Source: Liolophura sinensis (Eukaryota > Mollusca > Polyplacophora > Chitonida > Chitonidae). Taken from it: a stretch of DNA of 64,000 bases. Shown here in pieces: positions 1 to 11,441 of this stretch. Both the position numbers and the translations under genes were made by a program. The notes under the pieces were generated by a model. It ran no database searches. It saw only the letters and a program-made list of their open reading frames with translations, and was not told where the DNA came from. The DNA is taken from assembly GCF_032854445.1 (NCBI RefSeq), contig NC_088299.1, positions 14,873,608 to 14,937,607 on the forward strand, in the 5' to 3' direction. Position 1 is the stretch's first letter. Each line of letters starts with the position of its first letter.

Positions 1-164
1 CGGTATTATCCATGCAGCTGTATATACATGTACGTGCACATGACCCATGCACTCGTGCTTGATAGCTTAATGGATACAGAGTCATGGTTGTAATAAATCA
101 GAAAGAGAGTCCTTATTCCCTCAATGCTGATCCATATTAATCTACATATAGCCCGAGTACATTA

Positions 165-319
165 ACTGTTGGTGGAGGAATATTGGGATACTCCATACGG
201 CGCGGATTTGACCAGCTAGAGATACATGAAAGTGGATTGCTTATTCGAGCTGTTGTCTATCCTAAAACATTGGTCAACTGCGCTGGCCTCTGACTACAGG
301 CACTCCTCCACCACCAGTG
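165..319. mobile_element. Candidate MITE with imperfect terminal inverted repeats
   Basis: The left edge reads ACTGTTGGTGGAGGAAT. The right edge, read on the other strand, is ACTGGTGGTGGAGGAGT, so about 14 of 17 positions agree. About 120 bp lies between them, with no coding capacity. Terminal inverted repeats around a short non-coding core are typical of non-autonomous DNA transposons. No clear target-site duplication was found, so this stays tentative. Confidence 0.35.
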
Positions 320-1139
320 GGTACTCAGTGTACTCGGACTAATTTTATCTATCTATTACCACAGTACCCCATTATACTGTATCAGGACTGTCTCATTGCA
401 AAAGAGACACTGCCTCAATTAAAAATTTGTCAAGACACAAAATCAAAATTTGGTCATAAAACTTTAAACCCGTCACACCTATCCTGTAAGCTATTAGAGC
501 TACATTAAGATACTTGAATTACTAATCATCAGCTCGGGAAGGTGGTTGGTTTACTCCGGACACCCTCCGTGGGGACCTATAAACTGACGTCGTGTATTAA
601 GCGAAACATTTTTGGGCACGGCGTTAAAAACCAATCAAATAAACAAATAAATATTAATAATGTATGGTATCCCCTCATTTGACAAAAATCATATTGATTA
701 TTTTTATCGGCTGTTGATCGGATTACTTAGACAAATGCGCTTATCACCAAATTGGAAATGAAATAGAGGTATTATGCACATAGTGGCACTAGGCATATAG
801 AGGCACTGAAAAACATAGAGGTACGAAGCATATCCACGTAGATCGGCACGAATCGACTTGACATACCGTGTGTACCAAACCAAAAGAACAATTCGCCCCT
901 ATTGTATATCACCAGCATGTCATGGACAGGTAGCATAGAACAGACAGACAACTTTTATTGGTATTTAACGAACTGCGCTGAAAAATGAACTACAACACGT
1001 AATATGTAGAGAGTTGCTCATTACGACAGTCTATGCAAATAAAGACTTGGAGTACATGATATACCGGGATACTGAAGGCAAAAAATTATCTGTAAAAACA
1101 TTGGCGCAGTTGTGTAGAATGTACTGACTATCGTAAACT

Positions 1140-1190
1140 TTCCATGTTGGTCTAGCGGTCTCTAAGGTCTCTGGTTCAAACCCCAACAGG
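1140..1190 (+). mobile_element. tRNA-like SINE head fragment
   Basis: A box A-like stretch (TGGTCTAGCGG) and a perfect box B-like stretch (GGTTCAAACCC) lie closer together than in a real tRNA, so this is a truncated tRNA-derived repeat and not a tRNA gene. A second, related box-B-like stretch occurs near 1380-1410, which suggests a dimeric or partly duplicated element. Confidence 0.4.
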
Positions 1191-2780
1191 GCTGCCCAGT
1201 CACAGTTGGGTGGGGCTGGTTTAAGTGCTTGGAGATTCCATATAGTTGGTTCACTGCACATGTCATGAAGACGAGACAATTTGAAAAAGGGAGTGGATTT
1301 GAGAACAATGCACTGGCTGTCTATCACCGGGTAAATGGGAATTTCCCCAGTGGTGGAAGCTCAGTCTATGGCCCCAAAGGTCGTTGGTTTGAAGTCCCAC
1401 AAGGGTCACATTTGTATCATATGAACATTGTCTATTCAGCTGCCTGACAGAAGTAATTCAGTGGATCACTGGGAAACATCAGTCATTTTAGGCTTAATTA
1501 TAAACTTGTTCCATGAACCACCTCCCACCCAACACACCTGTCATCATTCTGTAAATGGTTTTGCCGATCCTGAAACGGATCATTGCCGAATACATGTACC
1601 ATTCCACTTGGTCAACATGCACACCGCAATAATGTGATAAATAAACAATTAGTAGCAGCTAAATGCATTTGTTATCAATTATTCATTGAATCAAACACCC
1701 TCTGCTTACCCACATGAAACAATGAACTCATCCTGTAACAAGCACACAACCATCACCAGCCAATCTTCACCCCCTATACAGGTGACAGGTTTGTCCGATA
1801 ATAGCTTCCAGGTAGAAAAAATGACCATTAGACTGATTGCCCTTCCGATGAACACATACATGTGTGTGAAGTGGGAGTGCTGTTCATGGCTCCTGACCTG
1901 GAAGCGTACATGCATTAAAGTAAAAAGAAAAAGGCTCTTGTCAGACAAGGACTCATAAAGGTCAGAAACGACTTCAATAAGGTAAGCTAGCTTTTCGTTA
2001 AACACTGAGGCCGATTCCAAGAAGCTTTTTGACTTGTCAAAGCTTAATTCTTCGATATAATACAAAGTTTACTGCCCATTTAGCTCAGAATTTTATATGT
2101 CAGAACTTACAACAATCTGTTTTTCCATACATTTTTACCTCATGTGATCTTAAAGTAAGGGTTTAATTTAAATTTAAAATTTTGGCTCGAGTCCAACATG
2201 ACTTTTCGCATGAAACTGGACCGTGGAATGAGAAACGAATTTTTCCATTAATAGTGTTTTGCTGTTTGATTTAGTTCTGCTAACTATAATGAGACAGAAT
2301 ACATGTAGAAATCTTTCCTGAACATAATTTTTTTTCTGATCACAGGCTCCCTCGTAAAAATTGAAAAGATATTAAAAACGGAGTTCTAAACAGTACGGAT
2401 TGTGTATGTTCCTGACTCTATAGATTTGGAATAAGGCTGAAACGAGTCGTGTTCGTTAATACCGATGGTGTGATGTTTATGGATACGGTTGAACTGATCC
2501 GCTCATTTTATGTGTTGTTTTGGCTGAACTTCTGTGGATGAGATAACATAAAAAGGATATCACATTGCTACTGCCAGAACAAGAATACATTTCTAAAAAT
2601 TTCTTGAGAAAAGATCAATTGATGTCGTGTCCAGGGTGTAAAAGTCGAATCGAAAGCCCAATCGTATATTAAATACATGCAGAATCAACTTCAAAACGTA
2701 CTTGAAAATCAACTTTTGCGTCTGTGCTTTTGTCTGTAGTCAAAGTTTCAAAAAAGTTCATAATCAGGCTTGGCCAAAGA

Positions 2781-3827
2781 ATGAACTTCTCAAACATCAC
2801 CAATGTTAATGATGGGTTTCTCGGTAACAGTGACCTTTATGGCGGTTTGAATAACAGCGTGTTGGGGAACTTCACACAGACCACGGAACCATGTGAGGAC
2901 GTCTGGTGCGTCATACAAACAATATGCATCGTTATTATTACCGTCCTAATCATCCTGACTAACTTAATGGACATTGCTGTCATCTACCTCAGTTTTGACA
3001 CCTTCGATGCGCCTGAATACTTCATGCTGTCGTTGGCTTTTGCTGACCTCGGCGTGGGAATACTGGTCACGCCATTTTCCATTCTCCCGTCGTACTACCA
3101 GAGATGGTTGTACGGTTTGGAGTGGTGTTCAGTGACTGCTACCGTGGCAGCCATATTGTGCAGTGTATCAATTTACTCTCTGATGCTGATCAGCGTTGAT
3201 CGATACCTGAACATCATGTACCCACTTCACTCCCTAAGGCTCATCACAAAATCCCGATGCATGGCTGCTATCGCAGTGACGTGGATCTTAAGCCTCGTGG
3301 TGCACGTCGTCAACAAAATAGTGGTGAACAAGTACTACTTCGATGACAGGTCTTATATCTGCTCCATAGACTTTCCAAATCAGCCAACCTTCACCATAAC
3401 TCTCACAGCAACCGTTGTGGCACCGCCTATGGTTATAATTTGTTTTGTTTACGTCCGGATATTCTGCATTGCCACACGCCATCGTGCCAAACTCAACGAG
3501 TTGAGACAGTTATCTTCTCAGGCGCCACAGGCAAGTGCTACAGTTTCTATGCGCTTAACATCTGCGTGGAAAAGTGTTAAAATGTATGTCTTCATCATCG
3601 GTGGATTCTGCTTCGCCTGGATTCCATACTCATTGTTAAACCTGGTACTTTGCACCACTGATTTACAGGTCCCTAAACTTCTTGGCTTCATTATTTTGTG
3701 GAACGCAATGGCCAACTCCTTCTGGAACACCATTATCTACTTTCTCATGCACAAAAAGTACAGAGAAGGTTGTAACAAGATTTTGGAATACGTAACATCC
3801 AGACACAGGATCACAGATCATCGCTGA
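2781..3827 (+). CDS. Class A G protein-coupled receptor, GPR21/GPR52-like orphan
   Basis: Single-exon receptor of 348 aa at the plasma membrane, expected to signal through heterotrimeric G proteins; its ligand is unknown. The N-terminus has N-glycosylation sequons at N2, N5, N24 and N30. Seven membrane helices fit at about 45-70, 79-102, 116-140, 159-180, 203-230, 266-291 and 301-322. Family landmarks are DRY at 140-142, C116 and C194 for the extracellular disulfide, and the helix 6 CFAWIP motif at 277-282. Helix 7 has NTIIY (316-320) where most class A receptors have NPxxY. The GPR21/GPR52 group also lacks that proline and has a similar preceding Asn-Ser-Phe. The frame is open upstream to a GTG at 2724, but the first ATG is 2781 and starts a plausible extracellular N-terminus. 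A candidate AATAAA lies at 4338-4343. That it is a GPCR is near certain; the subfamily is moderately sure. Confidence 0.93.
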   Translation: MNFSNITNVNDGFLGNSDLYGGLNNSVLGNFTQTTEPCEDVWCVIQTICIVIITVLIILTNLMDIAVIYLSFDTFDAPEYFMLSLAFADLGVGILVTPFSILPSYYQRWLYGLEWCSVTATVAAILCSVSIYSLMLISVDRYLNIMYPLHSLRLITKSRCMAAIAVTWILSLVVHVVNKIVVNKYYFDDRSYICSIDFPNQPTFTITLTATVVAPPMVIICFVYVRIFCIATRHRAKLNELRQLSSQAPQASATVSMRLTSAWKSVKMYVFIIGGFCFAWIPYSLLNLVLCTTDLQVPKLLGFIILWNAMANSFWNTIIYFLMHKKYREGCNKILEYVTSRHRITDHR

Positions 3828-4337
3828 TGGTCACTAAATCTGACGTCACTCTTTATATTTATGGTCTAAGTGGTTATCGGTTAGGTGTGATCATTTGCAA
3901 ATAATCACACTGTCGTCGCTGCTCTGGTTTCGCCGCATTTTTTTAAAAAACTAATTCTGCTTAAGCCATTGTGCTGAGGTAAATTGACAAAATAGCTTCA
4001 CTATCTATGCTGTATTTTTTTTTTTATATTTATAGTGGGACTGAGTAAAAGTTAGTATACTTAATTCTCGGATCTTCCACATAATGTTACATGTATGTTT
4101 TTTCTTTTTTTTTGAACTCTCACAGGTTAGGAGACAATATTACATGGACGTACATGTACAATTAGTGACGACCTAATTAAAGTCAGCTGTGAAGATGACA
4201 AGGTTTTTTGCTTGTGCAGTTCAGTTAAAAGCAAAGACCATTGGAAACCTTGTGGACAATCGCACATATACGACAATGGTATGGTGACGTATGCCGCTTT
4301 GTGAAACTGAGCCGTGGGCATTCCGCTTTTCTCGACC

Positions 4338-4343
4338 AATAAA
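4338..4343 (+). promoter_or_regulatory. Candidate polyadenylation signal for the GPCR
   Basis: AATAAA about 510 bp downstream of the GPCR stop, the first one found on the plus strand. This is a position-based guess; transcript ends are not visible from the sequence. Confidence 0.3.
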
Positions 4344-4417
4344 CCTGACCGCCGCCATAAAAGTCAAAGTTCTTGAGTGTGGCGTAAAAAAAAAGACAAT
4401 TAAATTAACGAGAGGGT

Positions 4418-4635
4418 TAAGGTATCATGTAATTGTACACGTAAAAACGGTAAATTCACAAGACAATATTTAAGGTATGGCATGAAAAACTCTGATAATG
4501 GACACGCAGTTTGGACGAAAATGGTGGAAGGTAGCATGTAACTGTACACATAAAAACGGTAAGCTCACAAGACAATATTTAAGGTATGGCATGAATACTC
4601 TGATCATAGACACGCAGTTCGTACGAGTATGTATA
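4418..4635. repeat. Two-copy tandem duplication, about 111 bp
   Basis: Bases 4418-4528 and 4529-4635 are near-identical. Both contain a run ending in AAGACAATATTTAAGGTATG and a shared GACACGCAGTT end. No coding content. Confidence 0.75.
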
Positions 4636-6728
4636 GCCTAATCACGGGATGATTGAAACCCACCGTAATTATTGTACATGTTCAGATTTTTTTACTGTTG
4701 TTTAACACCATATGCCGAAAAATTAATCACTTATGGCTGGAGAAAATCAGAAAGTACTGCCTATCAAAAATTATATATACCCCAGCATTATATGCACTTA
4801 AAATATACTTGTACTTGACAGTCTTAAAGTCACCGCCGACTGATGTGAAAGGGTTTGGTTAATAAACTGAGAGGCTAATCAAACTGTACATTGGATGTTG
4901 TTCTTTTGTTTTTTAAAATACTTTGCCATGCAATGCACTTAATACCCCTCGGTCACAAGTGATAGATAGTATGTAAACAGCGTTATGGAGGCTCTAGTCC
5001 AGCGACCTTGAAGTCAAGGTCAGTTAAAGGCAAGAGTTAGTGTTCTTCTACATGACTGGTGCACGTGTCGTATAAGTTTGTTGAAAATGATTAAAGACTT
5101 CAAGAGGTATCTTGTTTACAAAACTGTCATTAAATATATCTTAAATGAACTCAACAAACTTGGGCAAATTTGGCCAAAATGACCGGAGACGAATAGGGTT
5201 ACTCAGAATGCCTGTGAGCACATGTGGTATAAGTTTGATAAAAATGGCTACCAACATTCGAAAGATATCGCTATAGCTATACCACTAGGTCAATTTTAGC
5301 CATAACAATGCTAACTGAATTTTATAAGATAAAAAATAAGATTTGGAACACCACGGCTTATTTGTTTTCATGCTGATGGAGAGCTATATGCTGGTCAAGA
5401 AACCCTTAAAGACAAAACCCACACAAGAAAACGCCCTGTCAAAAAGAAAATCGGATTCATCGGACTTTCAAGAAAACCCATTTATATCACACATTGCGCA
5501 GAATAACTCTGATGTTGGTTTGCGAACAGGTGTAAATATCCAGCCGTCTAACCTGTCAAACAATAATACTCTCATTTGCATCTGCTTAGAATATTGAATG
5601 AAATCCCTTTGAAGCAGTGTTTGGTTGCATTGTTGTATCTATGTATCCACCAAAACTTGAAAGTGTATACAGGTACGCAAAACCAAGACACAGTCATACC
5701 TATTTAAATAATAGGTATAATGAAATGGCAATCTGATTTCCAAAAAAAAAAAAAAAACAAAAAAAAAAAAACAGACACATGTGCGGAGCGGTTCATCTAT
5801 CTCTGTATCTACCAAAAGTTCAACCAGCTCATTCAAAACACTTGGAGATATGACCTGGACACGGATATAGACGAACAGATGCATACTCAAAACATATGAA
5901 AATCTTGCTACTGGAGCACACAGGAAGCGAGGAGAGACTTCTCAAACCTTTACTTCCAATGTCGAACCAAAGAAACAAATTCAGAAAGATTTAAAACCTC
6001 TAACTTGTTGCTGTTGACACCAACCAGCCCATTAGACTTCACCCATCTAGCTGCAGATCGCATTTTACTTTCATAATGCCCCGACCACCCGCATCCATCC
6101 CACCTTCCCATTAAAAAAAAAGTGCCCGATTTGGAGTATTTCCCAAGTTTTAATCTTCCAAACGAAAGCCTAACCTATTTGATGATAGTAGAATGCACAG
6201 TTTCACTACGTTATAACCCATTCACAATGTCACCTCCCTTACAATTCCAATAGCTGAAATTTTATGGCCTTTATCTGCGTGGCTTGTCATGTGTTCAACT
6301 GGGATTGTAAACATCATCGCTATTTTAGGTAATTTGTGTTTAAAGAGGCTGAATACCGAAGAGTTTTGGCAAATGTCTATTATTATTATATGGATAAATA
6401 TAGGATTTATAGGATACAAGTCACTTTGTATGTAGGAAATGCTATGTTGCATAGAAATTATCATGTAAATCTAGACTATCAGTACTATAATTAATGTCGA
6501 ACTCTGCTGTATTGCCAAGGGATTAAGAGGGTAGCCCAGGGAAGCCGGACTGTCCTGCTCAATCCAAGCCCAATGTCGAGCGTATCCACGCTCATCAGGA
6601 ATTCAAACTTGCCTGGGGTACGCCGGGACAACAAGGGCTCATCCAATCAATGAACACGTTAGTTCTGAGAATTGTTATTGACCACGGTGAGTCTCCTTCA
6701 AAAGGAACTCACACTCGGAGCAAATCAA

Positions 6729-6993
6729 TTCTACTTCTTCACTGATTGGAAACCTTGTGTTGTTTAGGTAAGTATCCAGGGGCAAGTTGTAACAATGTTA
6801 ACAGTCCATATGAATAGCGAGCTTACTACCATTGTAACACTACCTTAAGAATGTATGTGAATGTATGATTATAAAGAATGTTATGTAAATGAATATATGT
6901 ACATGTGCGTTATCTTGATTATAAGAAATGTTCACATATATAAATAATAAAAGAATTCTACTTCGTCACTGATTGGAAACCTTGTGTTGTTTA
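6729..6993. repeat. Pair of ~38-bp direct repeats about 230 bp apart
   Basis: Near 6729-6767 and 6956-6993 the same segment occurs, built around TCACTGATTGGAAACCTTGT and ending TTGTTTAG. Only one position in the compared stretch differs. The interval is AT-rich and has no open frame. It could be the ends of a decayed element. Confidence 0.55.
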
Positions 6994-7510
6994 GTATTTC
7001 CAGACCATTGTGAGAACCAATGAAGAATTAAAGGAACGACATAAATTGTCTCATAACACTATATTCCCTAATCATAACTAAATGGGTAAAAACATGAATT
7101 ATTGCCTTTCAGTGAATATCACGTACTTGATCCTGAGTTCAAAAAAGTTAGTTAAAGTTGCGGCGCGCTTTATACATTTTAGAAACTTTCTTACCAATTT
7201 CGAATGGTAATACGTTGACAGATGAGGCTGTTATTTGTGAAAGGTAATTATTTGGGATAGTATAAAATGACAGCAAAAATTCAATTGGATTCGCGCTGAT
7301 CGATTTTCGCGAACAATCTTTGGTATAGCCGCTTTAAAGAATCCTAATTTTGATCAAATCAAGGGACTCGTATTGAAGGAAGGACACAGACAATGCTGCT
7401 TCACTGAACAGACGTGCTCAAGACAACATGATGATCAGTTCTTGGCCACAGTGTGAATTTAATATCTGTCTAGATTAGTCTTTTGTTATTTATTTTATTC
7501 TAGTTAGTAG

Positions 7511-7518
7511 TATAAAAG
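7511..7518 (+). promoter_or_regulatory. TATA-box-like motif at the edge of a CpG-rich block
   Basis: TATAAAAG sits in AT-rich sequence immediately before a roughly 450-bp CpG-rich block. It has the form of a core promoter, but no gene follows on the plus strand. It may belong to a repeat element or a non-coding transcript. Confidence 0.3.
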
Positions 7519-7554
7519 GGGCCGAACGTGTTGTATTGTGGAGGCATTTGTTGA

Positions 7555-7975
7555 GGCATTTGCATATCGTTCGAGTCCGCGCTGCACAACGCATGAGCGA
7601 GCGTGGTGCGCGACGTCACGCGTGGCGAGGATGGGTGACGGCGTGGTCTTAGCGCCTGAATTTCGTTGACATCCGCGCTGCGCAACAACCAATGAGCGAG
7701 GAGCGTGATGCATGACGGATCAATGAACGATGCAGTCGTGTCGTTGAGCCCGCGCTCAGAGCGAGCGCAGCTTCCTCAGCTCCTTTGCCTCCAAACGGAA
7801 CTATGGGTGACCATGCGGGCTTGTAGAGCGTGACGTCACGCACGAGGCACGTTCAGAGTTGAATTTTGTTGACGTCCAAGCTGCACAACCCATGAGCAGG
7901 GCGTGTGACAAACCATGCTCCGCAACCCACGCGGGCGAGGGGCGGGAGGCGCGCTTAAAGCAAGGCGCGTGATGT
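7555..7975. repeat. CpG-rich block with about four degenerate repeated motifs
   Basis: Markedly richer in CG dinucleotides than its surroundings. A motif of the form GCTGCRCAAC followed by CAATGAGCGAG or a variant recurs near 7577, 7676, 7877 and 7918. Overlapping minus-strand frames of 62-69 codons are low-complexity by-products of the GC-rich sequence. It could be a CpG island or part of an unclassified element. Confidence 0.5.
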
Positions 7976-8274
7976 CTGTCAGTTTTTTGTGTACATATTT
8001 ATGTTTTTATTGGATTATTATGTTAGACGCCACACTCCAGGACATATATATGGGTGGAGGAAACAGATTGCGAGGGGTAAACCACTAATGTCCTTTCCTA
8101 TGGCGAGTTGACGAAGGAAATCATGGTGCCCACAGTAAACCTTCATCATCATCCAGGTACATGTATACAGGTATGAGACAAACCTCCGAACTGCAAGCCA
8201 CAGCTCAAACAGCGAGAGCTGGAGTAGGTCCTGCCATCTCTTTGGTCAGCAGACGATCGGCTGAGGTGAGAACA

Positions 8275-8465
8275 AAGTTTTCGGCCCTGGGATCACGAAG
8301 CCATCTTAGACTCAGCTTAAAATTCCAAATTACGTTAAAATCATATGCAACAAGGTCAAAATACTGCTTGACAACGTACATTCTGAGTATGTTATTGTAC
8401 AACAAATTTCAGCTAAATAATGTAAAGGAACAAACCAAATTTGATGATTGAAATTGCATCACGTG
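8275..8465. repeat. Dispersed repeat, copy 1 (partner at 46755-46925)
   Basis: This shares a colinear series of segments with 46755-46925, including GGATCACGAAG/GGATGACGAAG, ATCTTAGACT, ACAAGGT and CTTGACAACGTA. Non-coding; both copies are direct. Confidence 0.6.
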
Positions 8466-8656
8466 ACCTGTTAAAAATGTTAGGCAACTATTTTAGATCA
8501 CATTTGCTATAACTTGTCAATTGAAAACAGTTTTACAATGTTATTTAAAGGAGATGAAGAAAAAAGGGGCTGAATGTTTTTGAACTAAACAAATTCCTGA
8601 AGGAAACATGTCTTTTTGTGCCTCTGGAACATGGTGAGAGAGGCGATCCTTAAATT

Positions 8657-8770
8657 AATTGTCAACAAAAGTTGCCTAACTTTTGGACAAGTTACATGAT
8701 ACAGTCTGTACTGTTTTCGCCTTCAGTGACAAAGAGTGCCGATTCAAAACTGTTCCATTTGGAACTTTCT
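8657..8770. repeat. Dispersed repeat, copy 1 (partner at 19758-19870)
   Basis: Clearly related to 19758-19870: both have GTCAACAAA, a CTAAC...ACAAG...ACATGA block, a CTGTTTT tract, and end near an AACT(G/C)T(T/C)C-like segment. Non-coding, same orientation. Confidence 0.6.
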
Positions 8771-9727
8771 CTTCGCTCTTGCATGCAATTGAGAGATTCT
8801 GACCACATCACTGTCATGTCTGGAATTATTTTGCAAGAAAACACACAATTGCTCTTCAATGGAATAATAAACACCTGACATCTGAAGTTGAGAAAATAAA
8901 CAAATATTTTAATATTTTCCAACTTTTCCAACTGAATATTATTGGTGAATAGTTTAGGCAATTGGGAAATACACAGCTACACCAGTAATTGTAAACTGTA
9001 GTCTTGATGTGATATGCTGTGCTAGCCTGGACAAGTGTGGGGAGACAGAGCTGGAGAGTTGTGTATGTTACACAGTACATCAGTGTATCTACTTGTGTTC
9101 AAGTACAGGTACTTTTAACCTTAATGTTACAGACAAATGCAGATAAATTTGCATTTCTATTTACAGACATTCGGAGGTACATTTGCTATGGTGTTATAGA
9201 CAAATGAAGATGTTTCATTTCTCATCCTGTAACAGACAATTGAGGGCACATAAACTTTCTTCCTTATTAAGAAAGCTAGCATATTTAAAGCATTAAAATA
9301 GGATGGACAAAAAAATAAATAAAAATAAAATAGGCAGGTTACAAAATCACATGATCTGGGAATAATAAATAAACGCAAGCTTAAAGCCTGTTGATCACAT
9401 GTATCTTCTATTTTCAGTATCTAAACCAATTAAACTTTTCAATGTGATGCTTTTTTCCTTCGGACAGACAATCTGCACCCTCACAATCCACTAATTCAAC
9501 AAATGTATCATATTGTCCTGACAGGTAATAGGTAACAGGTCATGAGGTTCAAAGCAACACAAATCACACTCAATATACAATATACAAAGAATACAAACTT
9601 TCCTAAAATGAGTAACAAATTTGTATGAATGACTCCTGCTCTCTTATATACACCCTCCCAGTCCCTAAATAAGGATCAAATTCACATGAATGAGTTTTAA
9701 TCTGTCACATATGCTCCCAGCAATGGC

Positions 9728-9890
9728 AGCATCTATTTATTTATTTACTTATTTATTCGATTGGAGTCTTATGCTATACTGAAGATTATTTCACTTGTAC
9801 TACAGCCAGAATTATAGAGCAGAAAAGCAGGCAGAACCTGGGCAGAACCCGGGCCAAACCCAGCACCATCTGCAAGTTGCTGACAATCGT
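9728..9890 (-). mobile_element. SINE family A fragment (3' half, minus strand)
   Basis: It begins with an ATTT-repeat tail, then a degenerate copy of the family 3' end (GATTGG-GTTTTA-CT-AAGAATATTTCACTT pattern), then the CCGGGC segment. It lacks the tRNA-like head. Confidence 0.6.
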
Positions 9891-10490
9891 GGTAACATCA
9901 GGTTCCAAAGATCATGCTGGTTTTCGCTTTAATACAATTTTAAACATTACAGAGCTATCACTATATCTAATTAACAGTATGTGTGGAGTGTAAACATACG
10001 AAAACTCCAGTACATGCTTATGTACACATTGATGAGAATGATCATAAACAATAACATTATATGGCTGTACTTTGTACACAACAACTTACTCATAAATATA
10101 TAAATTATATAAAAGCATACTTTAAAACTTACTGCTGCAATAACTCCAATATGAACAGTTACAGCAATGTGTGTGGTACCAAACTTTTCATTGTGGCAAT
10201 GAGTAAAAAAAAAAAAACACTGCTTGATTCAGGTGGATGTCAAAATCTCTAACATCTCAAAAATATCACACTTCGTTCCTGAAATATACATAAATCAATA
10301 GTACAGCATTTTGGCCCGTGTCACAGAAGTGTTGACTGACTTATAGAGTGCGTTACTGACGTGATTCAAAATAACAGATAAAGAATCAGCAATTCAACCT
10401 TTTCAACCATCTCTGTAGCCAATATTTTGAAACACTCTGAGAGAACTATGAGTGTAGAGCAATAATTTGCAGTTTTATGAAGCTTGTCAC

Positions 10491-10593
10491 AAACAAATTT
10501 TGTGTCACTTTAAAAACAATTGAATGCATAAATTCCACTGGGAAAACAAATTTTGTGTCACTTTAAAAACAATTGAATGCATAAATTCCACTG
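10491..10593. repeat. 53-bp tandem duplication
   Basis: Two virtually identical adjacent copies, each containing GTGTCACTTTAAAAACAATT and ATTCCACTG. Probably within the SCAP 3' flank or UTR. Confidence 0.8.
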
Positions 10594-11219
10594 AAGAAAG
10601 TGCTTTACCGGTTGAAAAGGTTGAAGATTTACAGCATATGAATACCTGGCTTTAATTTTTGTGTGGATTTCTTACACTGATGTCACTGAAGCCAAATGCT
10701 TTAACTCTATGGTTGGCTTTATGGGCCACATTAGTATTTACTGACCGTCTTTCTCTCCTGGGAAAACATTCTGGAGATGGAACTTCATTTGTGCAACGTA
10801 CACCAGTATAATATGAGCTTTTCTTCTATCAAAAAAAAAATTTTTTTCGTCAAGAAAAAGATAATGACCTCACTGGCTAATCCATAAAGCATACAATAGA
10901 CTTCTAACATTTAAATGCATTCAACTGTGAGTAAAAAAAAAAAAAATTAGAAAAAAATTAGAAAACCCATATATAAATGTACATGTAGTTTTCAGAGGAT
11001 TGTTTGCACAGATTTCCCAGTTTCATTTTTGGGGTCTCTTCCAATTAATTAAGGCTCTACCTGAGGTGATTTAAATATTGTATTACCTTAGGAAACCTGC
11101 AACTGGTACAATGAAACACAATATGACATCAGAGAATAAAGACATACCCAGACATGTACATTTACACACATGGGGACATTACATAATGGTGACAGATGGA
11201 CTGGTGTGGATAAATACTG

Positions 11220-11441
11220 TTACTGTGCTGTTTTTTCTAACACTGTGGGAAACTGGATGACATGGATTTGGCTGCCGTAGTCACAAATGACACAGGTGTT
11301 GCTAACAGCTGAGGTATTGCCGACAACAGGGGAGGTGCCAATGACCTTAAGGAAGTTGACAGAGTAAGGTCGCCCCGGGGAGCCGATGTTTACCTTCTTC
11401 ACCATCTCACCTGTAGTGACATCCCATAGACAGACACAACC
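11220..11441 (-). CDS. SCAP: SCAP exon 24 (aa 1261-1333), last WD40 blade and stop
   Basis: Begins [20 protein letters not shown], matching GCVSFWDLNYGDLLQTV, and ends [22 protein letters not shown] (vertebrate VCNFGSELSLVYVPSVLEK). Stop TAA at 11222-11220. Acceptor GACAG. Confidence 0.96.
   Translation of the reverse strand, partial: GCVCLWDVTTGEMVKKVNIGSPGRPYSVNFLKVIGTSPVVGNTSAVSNTCVICDYGSQIHVIQFPTVLEKTAQ

Larger units (their letters stand above)
1..2780. other. Intergenic region with repeat debris, no gene seen
   Basis: No exon or conserved protein is recognisable on either strand. The short open frames here lack homology and overlap repeat-derived sequence. Contents are a candidate MITE near 165-319, a SINE-like 3' tail near 540-650 and a tRNA-like promoter fragment near 1140-1190. 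A promoter or non-coding 5' exon for the GPCR at 2781 could lie here but cannot be placed. Confidence 0.6.
3828..11219. other. Non-coding region between the GPCR and SCAP
   Basis: No convincing exon is present. It holds the GPCR 3' flank, a 111-bp tandem duplication near 4418-4635, a CpG-rich block with a TATA-like box near 7.5-8.0 kb, dispersed repeats near 8.3 and 8.7 kb, a SINE fragment near 9.73 kb and a 53-bp duplication at 10491. The last kilobase or so should include the SCAP 3' UTR (minus strand), but no polyadenylation site could be assigned with confidence. Confidence 0.6.

Noticed and set aside
2724-2780. Upstream extension of the GPCR to a GTG
   Set aside because: GTG is not a normal start in animal nuclear genes, and the 19 added residues lack signal-peptide or receptor features. 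ATG 2781 fits better.
7500-7843. Overlapping minus-strand frames of 62-69 codons in the CpG-rich block
   Set aside because: Several overlapping frames are open at once, as expected where stop codons are rare in GC-rich sequence; none has a recognisable domain.
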